Below are positions 35,621-44,203 of a DNA stretch of 64,000 nucleotides, one piece after another (the first letter of the stretch is position 1; the number at the start of each line of letters is the position of its first letter). Made by a program: the position numbers and the translations under genes. This DNA comes from JABFXX01 sp036489755 (GTDB lineage: Bacteria; Myxococcota_A; Polyangia; Haliangiales; Haliangiaceae): contig DASXFD010000003.1 in NCBI GenBank assembly GCA_036489755.1, positions 124,001-188,000 on the forward strand, written 5' to 3'. A model generated the notes under the pieces. It ran no database searches. It was not told the DNA's origin and was given only the letters and a program-made list of their open reading frames with translations.

Positions 35621-36943
35621 GTGCTCGTCCGGGTGGTCATGCTCGTGCTCGTCGTCGGTATTGCACCGGCGTGGTCGGCGAACGTCGCGTGCGATCGCTG
35701 CACGATGACGATCGCCGGTAGGCGCGTGACGGTGTCAGGAACGTTCGGCACGGATCCGGTTGTCGTCGATCTCAGAGCGCGCGCGCCGAGCTGGACGATC
35801 GGTGACGTTGCGGTGACCGACGTCGCGATCGACGCACACGCCCGCGGCAATTCGATCCGCGCCTGTGCCGCGGGCACGCTCGGCGGCGAGCGACTCGTGG
35901 CATGCGCGACGCTACCGAGCTCGCCCGCGGCACTGCGCCGACTCGGCGTGGTCGAGGTCGCATGGCGCACGCTCGACGGACCGGCCCACGGCCATGGCAC
36001 CGCGCGCGTCGCGTGGTCGGGCGGCGCGGTTCGCATCGATGCACCGCACGTCGAGCTCGCGCTGGCTTCGCATGTCGCCGGCGCCGAGCTCGCGAACGCG
36101 ACGGTCTCGGCGAGCGTCACCGGCACGCTTTCGCCGATCGCGCTTCGGGTTCGCGGCCGCGCCCACGCCGACGAGCTCGCGAGCTCGCCGCTCTATGCGC
36201 GCGACGTCGAGGTGCCCATCGACGTCGCGATCGGAAGCGACATCACGCCGAGCTCGCCGGTGATCGCGAGCGCGGCAGCAGCAACGATCGATCGCGTGCG
36301 ACTCGCGCATCCGGCGCTCGAGCTGCACGGCGCGAGCCCGGTGCCGTTCGATCGGCTCGCCGCTCTCGTCGACGAGCCGCACGCGCTCGCGTGGCTCGAC
36401 CTCGCCGGCGTGCCCGTCGAGCTCGGCGCCGGTGCGGCGGTGCTCGTGCGCGAGGCCGCCGGCATTCGCATCGAGCGCGGGCATGCAGCGGCGTTCGGCG
36501 GCACCGCGTTCGCCGATCCGTTCGTGCCGGGTGCTGCCGCGCCGCTGACGCTCCACCTTCACGGCGTCTCGCTCGCGCGCGTGCTCGACGTCGCGACCGA
36601 CGGCCGCGTCCGCGGGACGGGCATCGTCGACGGTGATCTGGAGCTCTCGCGCGATGGCTCCGGCTTCGGGATCGAACGCGCTGCCCTCGCCTCGCGCGGC
36701 CCCGGCAAGATCCGGACGCACGACTCGGAAAAGCTCGCGGGCTCGACGTTGGGCCCCGTGGCGACGGCGCTCGCGGAGCTCACGTACGACCGGCTCGCGC
36801 TCGTCGTACCGCCGCCGGGCAACGATCCCGACGCGACGCTCGTCCTACACGGACGCGGCGAGCGCGTGCCGCAGGAGCTCGCGCTCACGATCAATCTTCA
36901 TGGAGTGCGGGCGGTCCTGCGATCGTTCGTGGCCGATCGCTAG
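35621..36943 (+). CDS. YdbH-like (DctA-YdbH/AsmA-type) intermembrane protein
   Basis: A 440-residue exported protein. A signal segment (MLVRVVMLVLVVGIAPAWSA) is followed by repeated beta-rich units: RRVTVSGTFGTDPVVVDLRARAPSW, VDVAIDAHARG, VEVAWRTLDG and ARVAWSGGAVRIDAPHVELALAS. The C-terminal 130 residues (AAFGGTAFADPF, LTLHLHGVSLARVLDVATDGRVRGTGIVDGDLELSRDG and GPGKIRTHDSEKLA) match the YdbH family end, which in E. coli forms an intermembrane bridge with the lipoprotein YnbE. It is about half the length of E. coli YdbH. The next gene, eight bases on, is a small YnbE-like lipoprotein. Confidence 0.8.
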   Translation: MLVRVVMLVLVVGIAPAWSANVACDRCTMTIAGRRVTVSGTFGTDPVVVDLRARAPSWTIGDVAVTDVAIDAHARGNSIRACAAGTLGGERLVACATLPSSPAALRRLGVVEVAWRTLDGPAHGHGTARVAWSGGAVRIDAPHVELALASHVAGAELANATVSASVTGTLSPIALRVRGRAHADELASSPLYARDVEVPIDVAIGSDITPSSPVIASAAAATIDRVRLAHPALELHGASPVPFDRLAALVDEPHALAWLDLAGVPVELGAGAAVLVREAAGIRIERGHAAAFGGTAFADPFVPGAAAPLTLHLHGVSLARVLDVATDGRVRGTGIVDGDLELSRDGSGFGIERAALASRGPGKIRTHDSEKLAGSTLGPVATALAELTYDRLALVVPPPGNDPDATLVLHGRGERVPQELALTINLHGVRAVLRSFVADR

Positions 36944-36950
36944 GAGTCCA

Positions 36951-37106
36951 ATGCAACGTCCCCGCTTCTCGGCCCTTCTCATCTCGTTCGCGATCGGCTG
37001 CACCGCGCCGATCAAGCTCGCGCCGGTGAGGGTCGAGCCGATTCACATGACGATCGACGTCAACGTGCATGACGACGGCGTCGCGTCCGCCAACCGCAAA
37101 CCCTAG
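36951..37106 (+). CDS. YnbE-like small lipoprotein
   Basis: A 51-residue lipoprotein from ATG 36951 with AGGAG five bases upstream. The signal FSALLISFAIGC gives lipidated Cys17. The mature 34 residues, TAPIKLAPVRVEPIHMTIDVNVHDD and a short tail, match the E. coli YnbE pattern of a Pro-Ile-x-Met/Ile-x-Val-x-V strand that extends the YdbH beta sheet at the outer membrane. It follows the YdbH-like gene directly (seven bases), as in the E. coli ydbH-ynbE operon. The stop is also only 12 bases before the phosphoesterase start. Confidence 0.85.
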   Translation: MQRPRFSALLISFAIGCTAPIKLAPVRVEPIHMTIDVNVHDDGVASANRKP

Positions 37107-37118
37107 GAGAGTCCTCTG

Positions 37119-38102
37119 CTGTACAAGTCCATTCCCATCATCGCCGCGTTGTGCGGCGTCGCCGCGTGTGCAAACGAGAGCGGCGATACCGATACGACGT
37201 GTCAGCCGCTCCAGCAAACTCGAGCTGCATCGACCGCGGACTGGCAGGGGACGGTGTTCACCATCGTGCTGGAGAACAAGAACGCGACCGATATCTTCGG
37301 AAACAAGGACGCGCCGTTCATCAACCAGCTCGCGTCGCAGAATGCAGTCGCGCGCGGCTATCACGATGCGTACATCCACCCGAGCGAGCCGAACTACCTG
37401 TGGATGGCAGCGGGCGAGAACTTCGGCATCGAAGACGATGACGATCCGGCGTCGCACTCGATCGCGTCGACGTCGCACATCGCCGATCAGCTCGAAGCCG
37501 CGGGCGTGACCTGGAAAGCGTACGAGGAGAGTATGGGCTCGCCGTGCGGCCTCGTCTCGCAAGGTCGCTATGCCGCGAAGCACGATCCGTTCGTGTTCTT
37601 CAACGACATCAACGGCTGGGACGGCCACGAGTTCCAGCCGTCGCAGCGGTGCAACGAGCACGTCGTCGACTACTCGCAGCTCGATGCCGACATCGCGGCC
37701 AACACCGTGCCGCGCTACGCGTTCATCACGCCGAACCTCGACGACGACATGCACGACGGCTCGATCGCACAAGGCGATCAGTGGCTCGCCAACGAGGTTC
37801 CCAAGCTCCTCGCGACCGATGCGTTCAACAACGGCGGCGTGATCTTCCTCTTGTGGGACGAAGGTAGCGGCACGCTGTCACCCGGCGACGACCCGCCGTT
37901 CATCGCGATCTCGCCGAACGCGAAGCAGGGCTTCACCTCGCAGGTCGACTACGACGAGAGCTCCTACCTCGCATCGGTGGAGACCTTGCTCGGTCTACAA
38001 ATGCTGCCGTGCGACTCGAGCTCGGATTCCAGCCAGCACGCCGCGATGCTGGATCTGTTCACGGTACCGATGTCGCCGCTGGACGCCGGCTCGTCGCAGT
38101 GA
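37119..38102 (+). CDS. Secreted phosphoesterase (acid phosphatase/phospholipase C superfamily) lipoprotein
   Basis: A 327-residue protein. Metal/catalytic motifs: FTIVLENKNATDIFG (Glu-Asn core, about residues 51-65), PSEPNYLWMAAG, and YAFITPNLDDDMHDG with GGVIFLLWDEG near residue 250, typical of phosphoesterase (PF04185-like) enzymes. Start choice: no ATG, GTG or TTG gives a good signal, whereas CTG 37119-37121 yields LYKSIPIIAALCGVAAC, a clean lipoprotein signal, and TAGGAGAG lies nine bases upstream. I therefore call a CTG start. A TTG at 37149 would cut the signal short. It is tightly linked to the YnbE-like gene and may hydrolyse lipids. Confidence 0.8.
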   Translation: MYKSIPIIAALCGVAACANESGDTDTTCQPLQQTRAASTADWQGTVFTIVLENKNATDIFGNKDAPFINQLASQNAVARGYHDAYIHPSEPNYLWMAAGENFGIEDDDDPASHSIASTSHIADQLEAAGVTWKAYEESMGSPCGLVSQGRYAAKHDPFVFFNDINGWDGHEFQPSQRCNEHVVDYSQLDADIAANTVPRYAFITPNLDDDMHDGSIAQGDQWLANEVPKLLATDAFNNGGVIFLLWDEGSGTLSPGDDPPFIAISPNAKQGFTSQVDYDESSYLASVETLLGLQMLPCDSSSDSSQHAAMLDLFTVPMSPLDAGSSQ

Positions 38103-39152
38103 TCAGCGCGCGTCGTCGAGCGTGAGCAGGAACGCGCGCAGGTCCTCGAGATCTCGCGCGCTCAAGTGCAAGTGACCGACGCGCTGGTCGACGTTCGCGG
38201 CGATCTCGGGACCGGCCCACGCACCGCTCGACGACAGCCCATCGCGCGTGGCGTGGAACTCGAGCATGTACGGCAGGTTCTCGAAGTAGCCGTTGTGACC
38301 GTACGGTGCGGTGCGCGCCACGTCGCGCAGCGTCGGCACGCGGAACTTTCCGTCCTGCGCCGGATCGGCGACGGTGGTCATCAACCCGTGATCGACGAAC
38401 GCGAAGCCATCGGGGTTGAACGCCGGCGCGTTCGCGAGGAACTTGTTGTTCATGTATTTCGGAACCCCGAGGTTCGCGTAGCTGTAGTCGGTGAACATCG
38501 GCGGCGGATGGCAGGAAGCGCAGTTGCCGCGCGCCGGATCCTCGAAGATCGCGAGCCCGCGATGTTCCTGCGGCGTCAGCGCGGTCTCGTGCGCGAGGTA
38601 TCGATCGTACTTCGACGAGAACGGCGCGAACACCGGGCTGCGCTCGTAGGCGGCGAGCGCCTCGGTGATGTGGGTGAAGGCCGTGTCGGTGTCGTCGAGT
38701 GACGTCGCGCCGAACACGTCGCGGAACTCCGGCGCGTACGACGATGCACGTACGGCGTCGACGACCGTCGCCTTGTCGGGATTATTCATCTCGGTCGGAT
38801 TGAGCAGCGGACCCGCAGCCTGATCTTCGAGGCTCGCCGCACGCCCGTCGTGGAAGAGCCCGCCGCGCCACTGGCCGTCCTGGTAATGCAGCGGCGGAAT
38901 GAAGCCGGCGTACATCAGGCTGGGCGCGTTGCGCGAGCCGAAGCGGCCCGGTATCACGCCCATCGACGTGGTGTGATCGCTCTCCGGATCGCGAAACGTC
39001 GCGTGTGGAGCGTGGCAATCCGCGCATGCCTGTCCCGCCGGGTGCGACAGATTCGCATCCATGAACATCGTCTCACCGAGCTCCTCCCGCGTCGGCGGCT
39101 TGGTGCTGCACGCGCACGCGAACAGAGCGATCGAGATCCACCGGCCTCGCAC
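38103..39152 (-). CDS. Di-haem cytochrome c peroxidase family lipoprotein
   Basis: A 349-residue lipoprotein (ISIALFACAC) with two haem motifs: CADCH (about residue 43) in DANLSHPAGQACADCHAPHATF, and CASCH (about 218) in GNCASCHPPPMFTDY. The LFHDGRAASLEDQAAGPLLNPTEMN and FRVPTLRDVARTAPYGHNGYFENL blocks are CcpA/MauG-type hallmarks. It reduces peroxide in the periplasm or performs MauG-like oxidation. It starts at GTG 39150-39152 and abuts the end of the phosphoesterase gene convergently. Confidence 0.9.
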   Translation of the reverse strand: MRGRWISIALFACACSTKPPTREELGETMFMDANLSHPAGQACADCHAPHATFRDPESDHTTSMGVIPGRFGSRNAPSLMYAGFIPPLHYQDGQWRGGLFHDGRAASLEDQAAGPLLNPTEMNNPDKATVVDAVRASSYAPEFRDVFGATSLDDTDTAFTHITEALAAYERSPVFAPFSSKYDRYLAHETALTPQEHRGLAIFEDPARGNCASCHPPPMFTDYSYANLGVPKYMNNKFLANAPAFNPDGFAFVDHGLMTTVADPAQDGKFRVPTLRDVARTAPYGHNGYFENLPYMLEFHATRDGLSSSGAWAGPEIAANVDQRVGHLHLSARDLEDLRAFLLTLDDAR

Positions 39153-39390
39153 GAGTCACAACCATGGCTCGACAACGCACACGCGCAAACGCAGATCGTG
39201 CTCGGAAAAATACGGAGTCGTCGCGTCGCGCACGATTTGCCGCTTCTTCACGCGCAGACCGCATCTGCTCCGGCGCCCGCGCACGCCCGCAGAGCGCACT
39301 CGCGCACGTCACGCGGCTTTCGACTGCCCGGTCGCGGCGACAGCATCGGGAGATAGCTGGCACCGACGCTGCACGGCACCGGTAGAGCCC

Positions 39391-40884
39391 ATGTCCACGT
39401 ACGAGCAAGTCCGCGCGCCGTACCGACGATGGGCTGTCACGATCGGCGTGCTCGTTGCCGCCGCGCGCGTTGCGAGCGCTGATGCACCGGTGGCGTCGTC
39501 CAAGGAGCCGGCAAAACCGGGGCCGGCCGAGCCGCCGCCGGAACCGGCACCCGTGCCGCAAAATCCGTCGAACGACGCCGCGGCGACGGCCACCGCGCCA
39601 CTGCCCGGCGAAGAGAGCGGTCGCGTCGACCCCGGCGAACCCGGCGACTCCGTCGGCCGCAAGACGGCGCGCGTCGTGCTGTTCCTTCCGAAGGTCCTGT
39701 TCGAGCTCGCGATGGCACCGATCGAGGGCGCGGCCTACCTCGAGGACAAATACCAATTTCAAGATTGGTATTATCGAATGTTTTACTACCGCGACCGAAC
39801 GATCGGCATCGTCCCGACCGCAACGTACGTCACCGGCCTCGGCTTCACTGCGGGTGTGAAGCTCATCGACACCGACACGTACGGCGAACAGGAGCACACC
39901 GTCTTGCAGGCGACGACCGGCGGTCAGTTCCGCGTCGGCTTGCTCGCCTCTGCAGATACCGGCAAGCGGCTCGGGCCCGTACGAATCGAAGTCGCGGGCA
40001 ACTTCGATCGCCGGCCGACCGAGCCGTTCTTCGGCATCGGCAACGAAGGTCATCTGTCTCCGCCGACGGCCTCTAACATCGACGCATTCACCGATCCGAC
40101 TGCCGTCGAGACGTACTTTCGCTATCAAGAGGCGCGTGCGTCCGCGCAGGCGGACTTCGCCGTGGTCTCTCACCTCCACCTGTTTCTGAAGGGCTCGTTC
40201 ACGCAGCTCGAGTACACGCATGACACGCACCAGTTTCCGTCGATCGACGACGTCTACGATCCGGGTAGCCTCGTCGGCTTCGGCACCAAGATGAACCGGG
40301 CCTACGGCGAGCTCGAAGCGCGGTGGGATACGCGCGCCGCGACGACCAAGTGGGAGCCGTCGACGGTGCATGGCTCCGGCAGTCTCGTCGACGCATACGG
40401 TGGCCTTTCGCATGCCACCGATGGCGACTCGAAGTTCTGGCACTACGGATTCGATCTGCAGCAGTACGTCCACCTCGGTTTCGGCCCGCGCGTGCTCGTG
40501 CTCAGCGCTCACGGCGAAGCGGTGACCGGACCGATCGACCAGATTCCGCTCACCGAGCTGCCGATGCTCGGCGGCGCGTGGTTCCTGCGCGGTTACGACT
40601 ACGCACGCTTTCGCGATCGCGTCGCTCTGGAGGCGTCTGCGCAGTACATGTGGTCGCTCACCGGAAATACGTCGGCGTTCGTCTTCACCGACGTCGGCCG
40701 TGTCTACGATGCGTGGAACGACTTCACGTTCGACGATCTGCATGCCGGTTTCGGCGTCGGGCTCGACGTGTACATGCCGCCAAACTTCCTGGCGGACCTC
40801 GCGGTCGCGACGTCGACCGACGGCGGCATTGCGCTGATCGCCGAGTTCACTCCGCTGCTCGACTCTCGACCAAGGTGGCGATGA
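39391..40884 (+). CDS. BamA/Omp85-like outer-membrane barrel without POTRA domains
   Basis: A 497-residue exported protein. After a signal (WAVTIGVLVAAARVASA) and a Pro-rich linker, a helical stretch (VGRKTARVVLFLPKVLFELAMAPIEGAAYLEDKYQ) leads to the barrel. The last third, MLGGAWFLRGYDYARFRDRVALEASAQYMW, is the surface-antigen/Omp85 L6-type motif (RGY) and strand pattern, followed by FVFTDVGRVYDAWNDF. There are no POTRA repeats, unlike BamA or TamA. It overlaps the next gene (ATGA), forming a two-gene operon. Its natural role is probably lipid or protein insertion. Confidence 0.8.
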   Translation: MSTYEQVRAPYRRWAVTIGVLVAAARVASADAPVASSKEPAKPGPAEPPPEPAPVPQNPSNDAAATATAPLPGEESGRVDPGEPGDSVGRKTARVVLFLPKVLFELAMAPIEGAAYLEDKYQFQDWYYRMFYYRDRTIGIVPTATYVTGLGFTAGVKLIDTDTYGEQEHTVLQATTGGQFRVGLLASADTGKRLGPVRIEVAGNFDRRPTEPFFGIGNEGHLSPPTASNIDAFTDPTAVETYFRYQEARASAQADFAVVSHLHLFLKGSFTQLEYTHDTHQFPSIDDVYDPGSLVGFGTKMNRAYGELEARWDTRAATTKWEPSTVHGSGSLVDAYGGLSHATDGDSKFWHYGFDLQQYVHLGFGPRVLVLSAHGEAVTGPIDQIPLTELPMLGGAWFLRGYDYARFRDRVALEASAQYMWSLTGNTSAFVFTDVGRVYDAWNDFTFDDLHAGFGVGLDVYMPPNFLADLAVATSTDGGIALIAEFTPLLDSRPRWR

Positions 40885-42521
40885 TGCGCGCGACTTGGAT
40901 CTCGTGTGTGGTGGTGCTCGGCTGCACGTCCGAGCCATCGTTCCCGATCGCGCACTTCGCGCGCTCGCCGCCGGTCACGATCGTCAACGATCGGCGCGAT
41001 GTTCCGAAGCCGCCGAAAGAGCGCAAAGCGCTGCAGGACCCCTATGCGGTCAAGGTGCTGCTCGTGCGCCCTGTCGAACGAACTCTCGACGTGCCGCGGC
41101 CGCAGCGAGCGAAAGGCGTGAACTCGATCGACGAAGTCCCGGACTCGACGTGGTTCACCAATCGCGCGCCGCTGACGGCCGACCAGGTTCGAACCGGGCC
41201 GCTCACGACCGACACGCCGGAGAACCACTTCCCGTGGACGCTGACGAGCACGAAGTTCGGCGGCGCGTCGAGCGGCTTCATCGTGAACGACGCGCGCGGC
41301 ATCAAGTGGCTCTTGAAGTTCGACGACAAGGACTTTCCTGAGGTCGAGACCGGCGCAGACGTCCTGGGCGATCGACTGATGTGGGCAGCGGGGTTCAACG
41401 TTCCGGAGGACGAGATCGTCTACTTTCGTCTTCAGGATCTGGTGCTCGCGCCGGACGCGCACGTCAAAGGCCGATTCGGCGGCAACGAGGGCAAGCTCAC
41501 GGCCGCGAAGGTCAGCGAGGCGCTGTCGCACATTCAGAAAGGTAAAGATGGCCGCTATCGAGCGACCGCGTCGCGCTGGCTCGAAGGCAAGCCCCTCGGC
41601 GATCCGGGCGGCAAGGGCACGCGCAAGGGCGATCCGAACGACCGCATCGCGCACGAGCTGCGGCGCGACTGGCGAGGCCTCGCGACGTTCTATTCGTGGA
41701 TCGACCTCGTCGACGTGTGGCCGGGAAACTTCCTGGATATGTGGATTGCAGATCACGGGCGCCATTACCTCGTTCACTACGTGCTCGATTTCGACAGCAG
41801 TCTGGCCGCGCTCGGATCAGTGCAATACGACATGCGGCGGAGCTACACGTATCGTTGGGATTGGCCGACGGTGTTCGGCTCGTTCATGTCCGTGGGTCTC
41901 ATCCAGTGGGATTGGGAGGGTCGGCCGAGACAATCGATCCCTGGCGTGCCTTCGCTGTTCACGGCGACCGGCTTCGATCCCGGTCGCTGGCACTGCGACC
42001 TGCCATTTCTGCCGTTCCAGACTGCAGATCGGTTCGATGCGTTCTGGGCAGCGAAGATCCTGTCGCGGTTCACGCGCGATCAGATCCACGCAGCCGTCGA
42101 AGCGGGGCGTTACTCGGATCCGCGCGCGACCGAGTACATCGCCAACACGCTCGTCGAGCGCCAGCACAAGATCGTCGCGTATGCCTACCGGCGGGTCAAT
42201 CCGCTCGACGGATTCGCCATGTCGGACCAGCTGTGCTTCGACGATCTCGCGGTCGCCCAGGGCTACGCAGCCGGCAGTACCACTCATTACGAGGTTCGCG
42301 CTCGCGACGCGCGCGGCCGCATCTTGGCGCCGGCGATCGTCGTCGCCGCGGTGCAGAGCGGCCACGCGTGCACGCGCGTGCCGGCGCTCGCCGACGCCCC
42401 CGACGGCTACACGGTCGTCGAGATCACGACCGTGCGACCCGACTTCCGCGGCACCACGTACGTGCACCTCGCGCGCGATCCTACCGGCGCACTACACGTC
42501 GTCGGCATCTGGCGCGTGTGA
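40881..42521 (+). CDS. Large lipoprotein with kinase-like (HipA/PI3K-type) sequence features, unrecognised family
   Basis: A 546-residue lipoprotein (WISCVVVLGC, lipidated Cys15). The region after about residue 115 has GIKWLLKFDDKDFPEVETGADVLGDRLMWAAGFNVPEDEIVYF, reminiscent of the HipA-type kinase phosphate-loop area (K-F ... E-x-x-A). LDFDSSLAALGS (Asp-Phe-Asp) resembles the metal-binding loop. I treat this as a weak resemblance; no known family is assigned. It overlaps the BamA-like gene by four bases and may work with it. Its end overlaps the convergent receiver gene by 30 bases. Confidence 0.6.
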   Translation: MMRATWISCVVVLGCTSEPSFPIAHFARSPPVTIVNDRRDVPKPPKERKALQDPYAVKVLLVRPVERTLDVPRPQRAKGVNSIDEVPDSTWFTNRAPLTADQVRTGPLTTDTPENHFPWTLTSTKFGGASSGFIVNDARGIKWLLKFDDKDFPEVETGADVLGDRLMWAAGFNVPEDEIVYFRLQDLVLAPDAHVKGRFGGNEGKLTAAKVSEALSHIQKGKDGRYRATASRWLEGKPLGDPGGKGTRKGDPNDRIAHELRRDWRGLATFYSWIDLVDVWPGNFLDMWIADHGRHYLVHYVLDFDSSLAALGSVQYDMRRSYTYRWDWPTVFGSFMSVGLIQWDWEGRPRQSIPGVPSLFTATGFDPGRWHCDLPFLPFQTADRFDAFWAAKILSRFTRDQIHAAVEAGRYSDPRATEYIANTLVERQHKIVAYAYRRVNPLDGFAMSDQLCFDDLAVAQGYAAGSTTHYEVRARDARGRILAPAIVVAAVQSGHACTRVPALADAPDGYTVVEITTVRPDFRGTTYVHLARDPTGALHVVGIWRV

Positions 42522-42911
42522 CACGGCCGTAGCGCGGTGGCTCGGCGGCCGATGGTGCACCGCGACCACGCGCAGGAGCTCGTGCAGGTCGAACGGCTTC
42601 GACAGCACGCCGTCGGCGCCGACGTCGTTGCGCCGCGCTTCTGCGTGCTCGGCCGCGGTCATGACGATGATCGGTAGTGACCTCCCGTACCGTGCACGTA
42701 ACGCGTGCGCACAATCCCAGCCGTTCATCACGGGCATCAGCATGTCGAGCAACACGACCGCCGGCATCGCCGTGGCGACCTCGTCGAGGGCCTGGCGTCC
42801 GTTCGCGGCGTAGCGGCAGTGATAGCCCTCGCTGTCGAGCACGGCTTTGACGACCTCGGCCATATCTTCGTCGTCGTCCACGATCAGCACATCTTCCTTC
42901 GGCGCGGTCAT
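42492..42911 (-). CDS. Response regulator, receiver domain only
   Basis: A 139-residue protein whose first 118 residues are one receiver domain: VLIVDDDEDMAEVV (acidic pocket), VVLLDMLMPVMNGWD (phospho-Asp about 57), PIIVMTAAEH (switch Thr) and GVLSKPFD (Lys). The His/Arg-rich tail (HHRPPSHRATAVSH) is not an output domain. It starts at ATG 42909-42911, overlapping the stop of the PAS kinase by four bases, so it is the probable phospho-partner. It overlaps the end of the convergent lipoprotein by 30 bases. Confidence 0.9.
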   Translation of the reverse strand: MTAPKEDVLIVDDDEDMAEVVKAVLDSEGYHCRYAANGRQALDEVATAMPAVVLLDMLMPVMNGWDCAHALRARYGRSLPIIVMTAAEHAEARRNDVGADGVLSKPFDLHELLRVVAVHHRPPSHRATAVSHAPDADDV

Positions 42912-44197
42912 GCGGTTTTTTCTCCTGTGGTGGGTAAACGCATCCAGATCGACTCGACCGATTCGCCGGACGTCTCGCCGACGTTACCGCCGTGTGCCTC
43001 GGCGATCGTCTCGGTGGCACATCGACTGAGGGTCGTGTCGTCGTATTGTTCGGCGCCGGTGAACGTGCGCTCGGCGACCGGCAGCGCCTCGTAGATCACG
43101 GCGAGCTCGGCCTCGTAGCCTTCCTGCGTCAGGCGCAGCGTCACCGGCGAGCTCGGTGCAGCATTGCGCAGCGCCTCGTGGACGAGGTTGCGCACGGCGG
43201 TGGCGAGTCGCTCGCGATCGCCGAGCACTCGCGGCGACGCGACGATCTGCATGCGCACGCGCGAGCCGGCGGCCGCGCTGAGATCGCGCACGGTATCGCG
43301 TACGAGCTGCTCGAGGTCGGTGGGCACGAGCACGAGCTCGAGGCTGCGCGAGCGTGCGCGTGACACGACCTGCAGGTTCTGCACGATGCGGTCGATGCGG
43401 TCGCACTGGCGATCGATCGCCGCAAGCGAAGGCTGCAGTGGAAGCGGCGCGGTTCGCTCGACGAACTGCACGTTCGCCTTGATGATCGCGACCGGCGTCT
43501 TGAGCGCGTGCGCGGCCGCCGAAAAGAACCCGTCGCGCAGCTGCTCGAGTCGCTCGGTATCGGTGATGTCGTGCAAGACGCTCACGACGAATGCGGCCCG
43601 CCGGTGCAGTTGCCCCCGCACCGCCGTCGCGGTCACCGCGATGATCAGCTCGAGCTCTTGCGACGGGTGCACGCGCGCCTTGTAGTGGAGCGGGCCGGGA
43701 TGGCGGAACGCGCGCTGCGACGCGAACTCGTCGGGCTTGACGAGCGAACCGTCGAGGCGCGACACGATGTAGCGGCGCGAGAACTGCTCGGCGGTCATGC
43801 CGAACAGCTCGTCGGGGCTCGCGACGGAGAGCATGTGGCACGCCGACGGGTTCGCATAGATGATCGTGCGGTCGTTGCCGACGACGAGCAGACCATCACA
43901 GATCGTTTCGACCACCGTCGAGAGCGCGGCGCGGGCTCGACTCAGCTTCGCAGCCGCGCGGGATGTCACCAGGTACAACAGCACGCTCGCCAACACCACG
44001 AATCCCCAGTCGACGGCGGTCTCGATGCGCGCGAGCAGGATCGCATCGTCGGTCGCGGTGTAGAGGAGCACGTCCGTTGCGAGGACCCACACGATGCCGA
44101 CCGCCGCGAACGAGGCCGACACGATGAGCGCGACACTCCGCGACGACCGCATGCGCTGGAGCAGCGGCGCCCAGTCACGATCGGTCGCGCTCGCCAT
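42908..44197 (-). CDS. Membrane PAS histidine kinase with degenerate ATPase domain
   Basis: A 429-residue protein: two membrane helices (about 22-44 and 65-82), a PAS domain (AALSTVVETICDGLLVVGNDRTIIYANPSACHML), then a HisKA helix with candidate phospho-His in AHALKTPVAII. In the ATPase domain the N-box VHEALRNA is present, but the D-x-G-x-G (G1) loop is replaced by IYEALPVAERTFTGAEQ and no GLGL (G2) box follows. ATP binding is therefore doubtful. It may be a non-catalytic or phosphatase-type partner. It lies six bases downstream of the GAF kinase. Confidence 0.85.
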   Translation of the reverse strand: MASATDRDWAPLLQRMRSSRSVALIVSASFAAVGIVWVLATDVLLYTATDDAILLARIETAVDWGFVVLASVLLYLVTSRAAAKLSRARAALSTVVETICDGLLVVGNDRTIIYANPSACHMLSVASPDELFGMTAEQFSRRYIVSRLDGSLVKPDEFASQRAFRHPGPLHYKARVHPSQELELIIAVTATAVRGQLHRRAAFVVSVLHDITDTERLEQLRDGFFSAAAHALKTPVAIIKANVQFVERTAPLPLQPSLAAIDRQCDRIDRIVQNLQVVSRARSRSLELVLVPTDLEQLVRDTVRDLSAAAGSRVRMQIVASPRVLGDRERLATAVRNLVHEALRNAAPSSPVTLRLTQEGYEAELAVIYEALPVAERTFTGAEQYDDTTLSRCATETIAEAHGGNVGETSGESVESIWMRLPTTGEKTA

Positions 44198-44203
44198 CGC
44201 GTC

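Noticed and set aside
39073..40938. Minus-strand frame of over 600 codons opposite the Omp85-like barrel
   Set aside because: The plus-strand barrel has signal peptide, strand pattern and RGY motif; the antisense has none of these.
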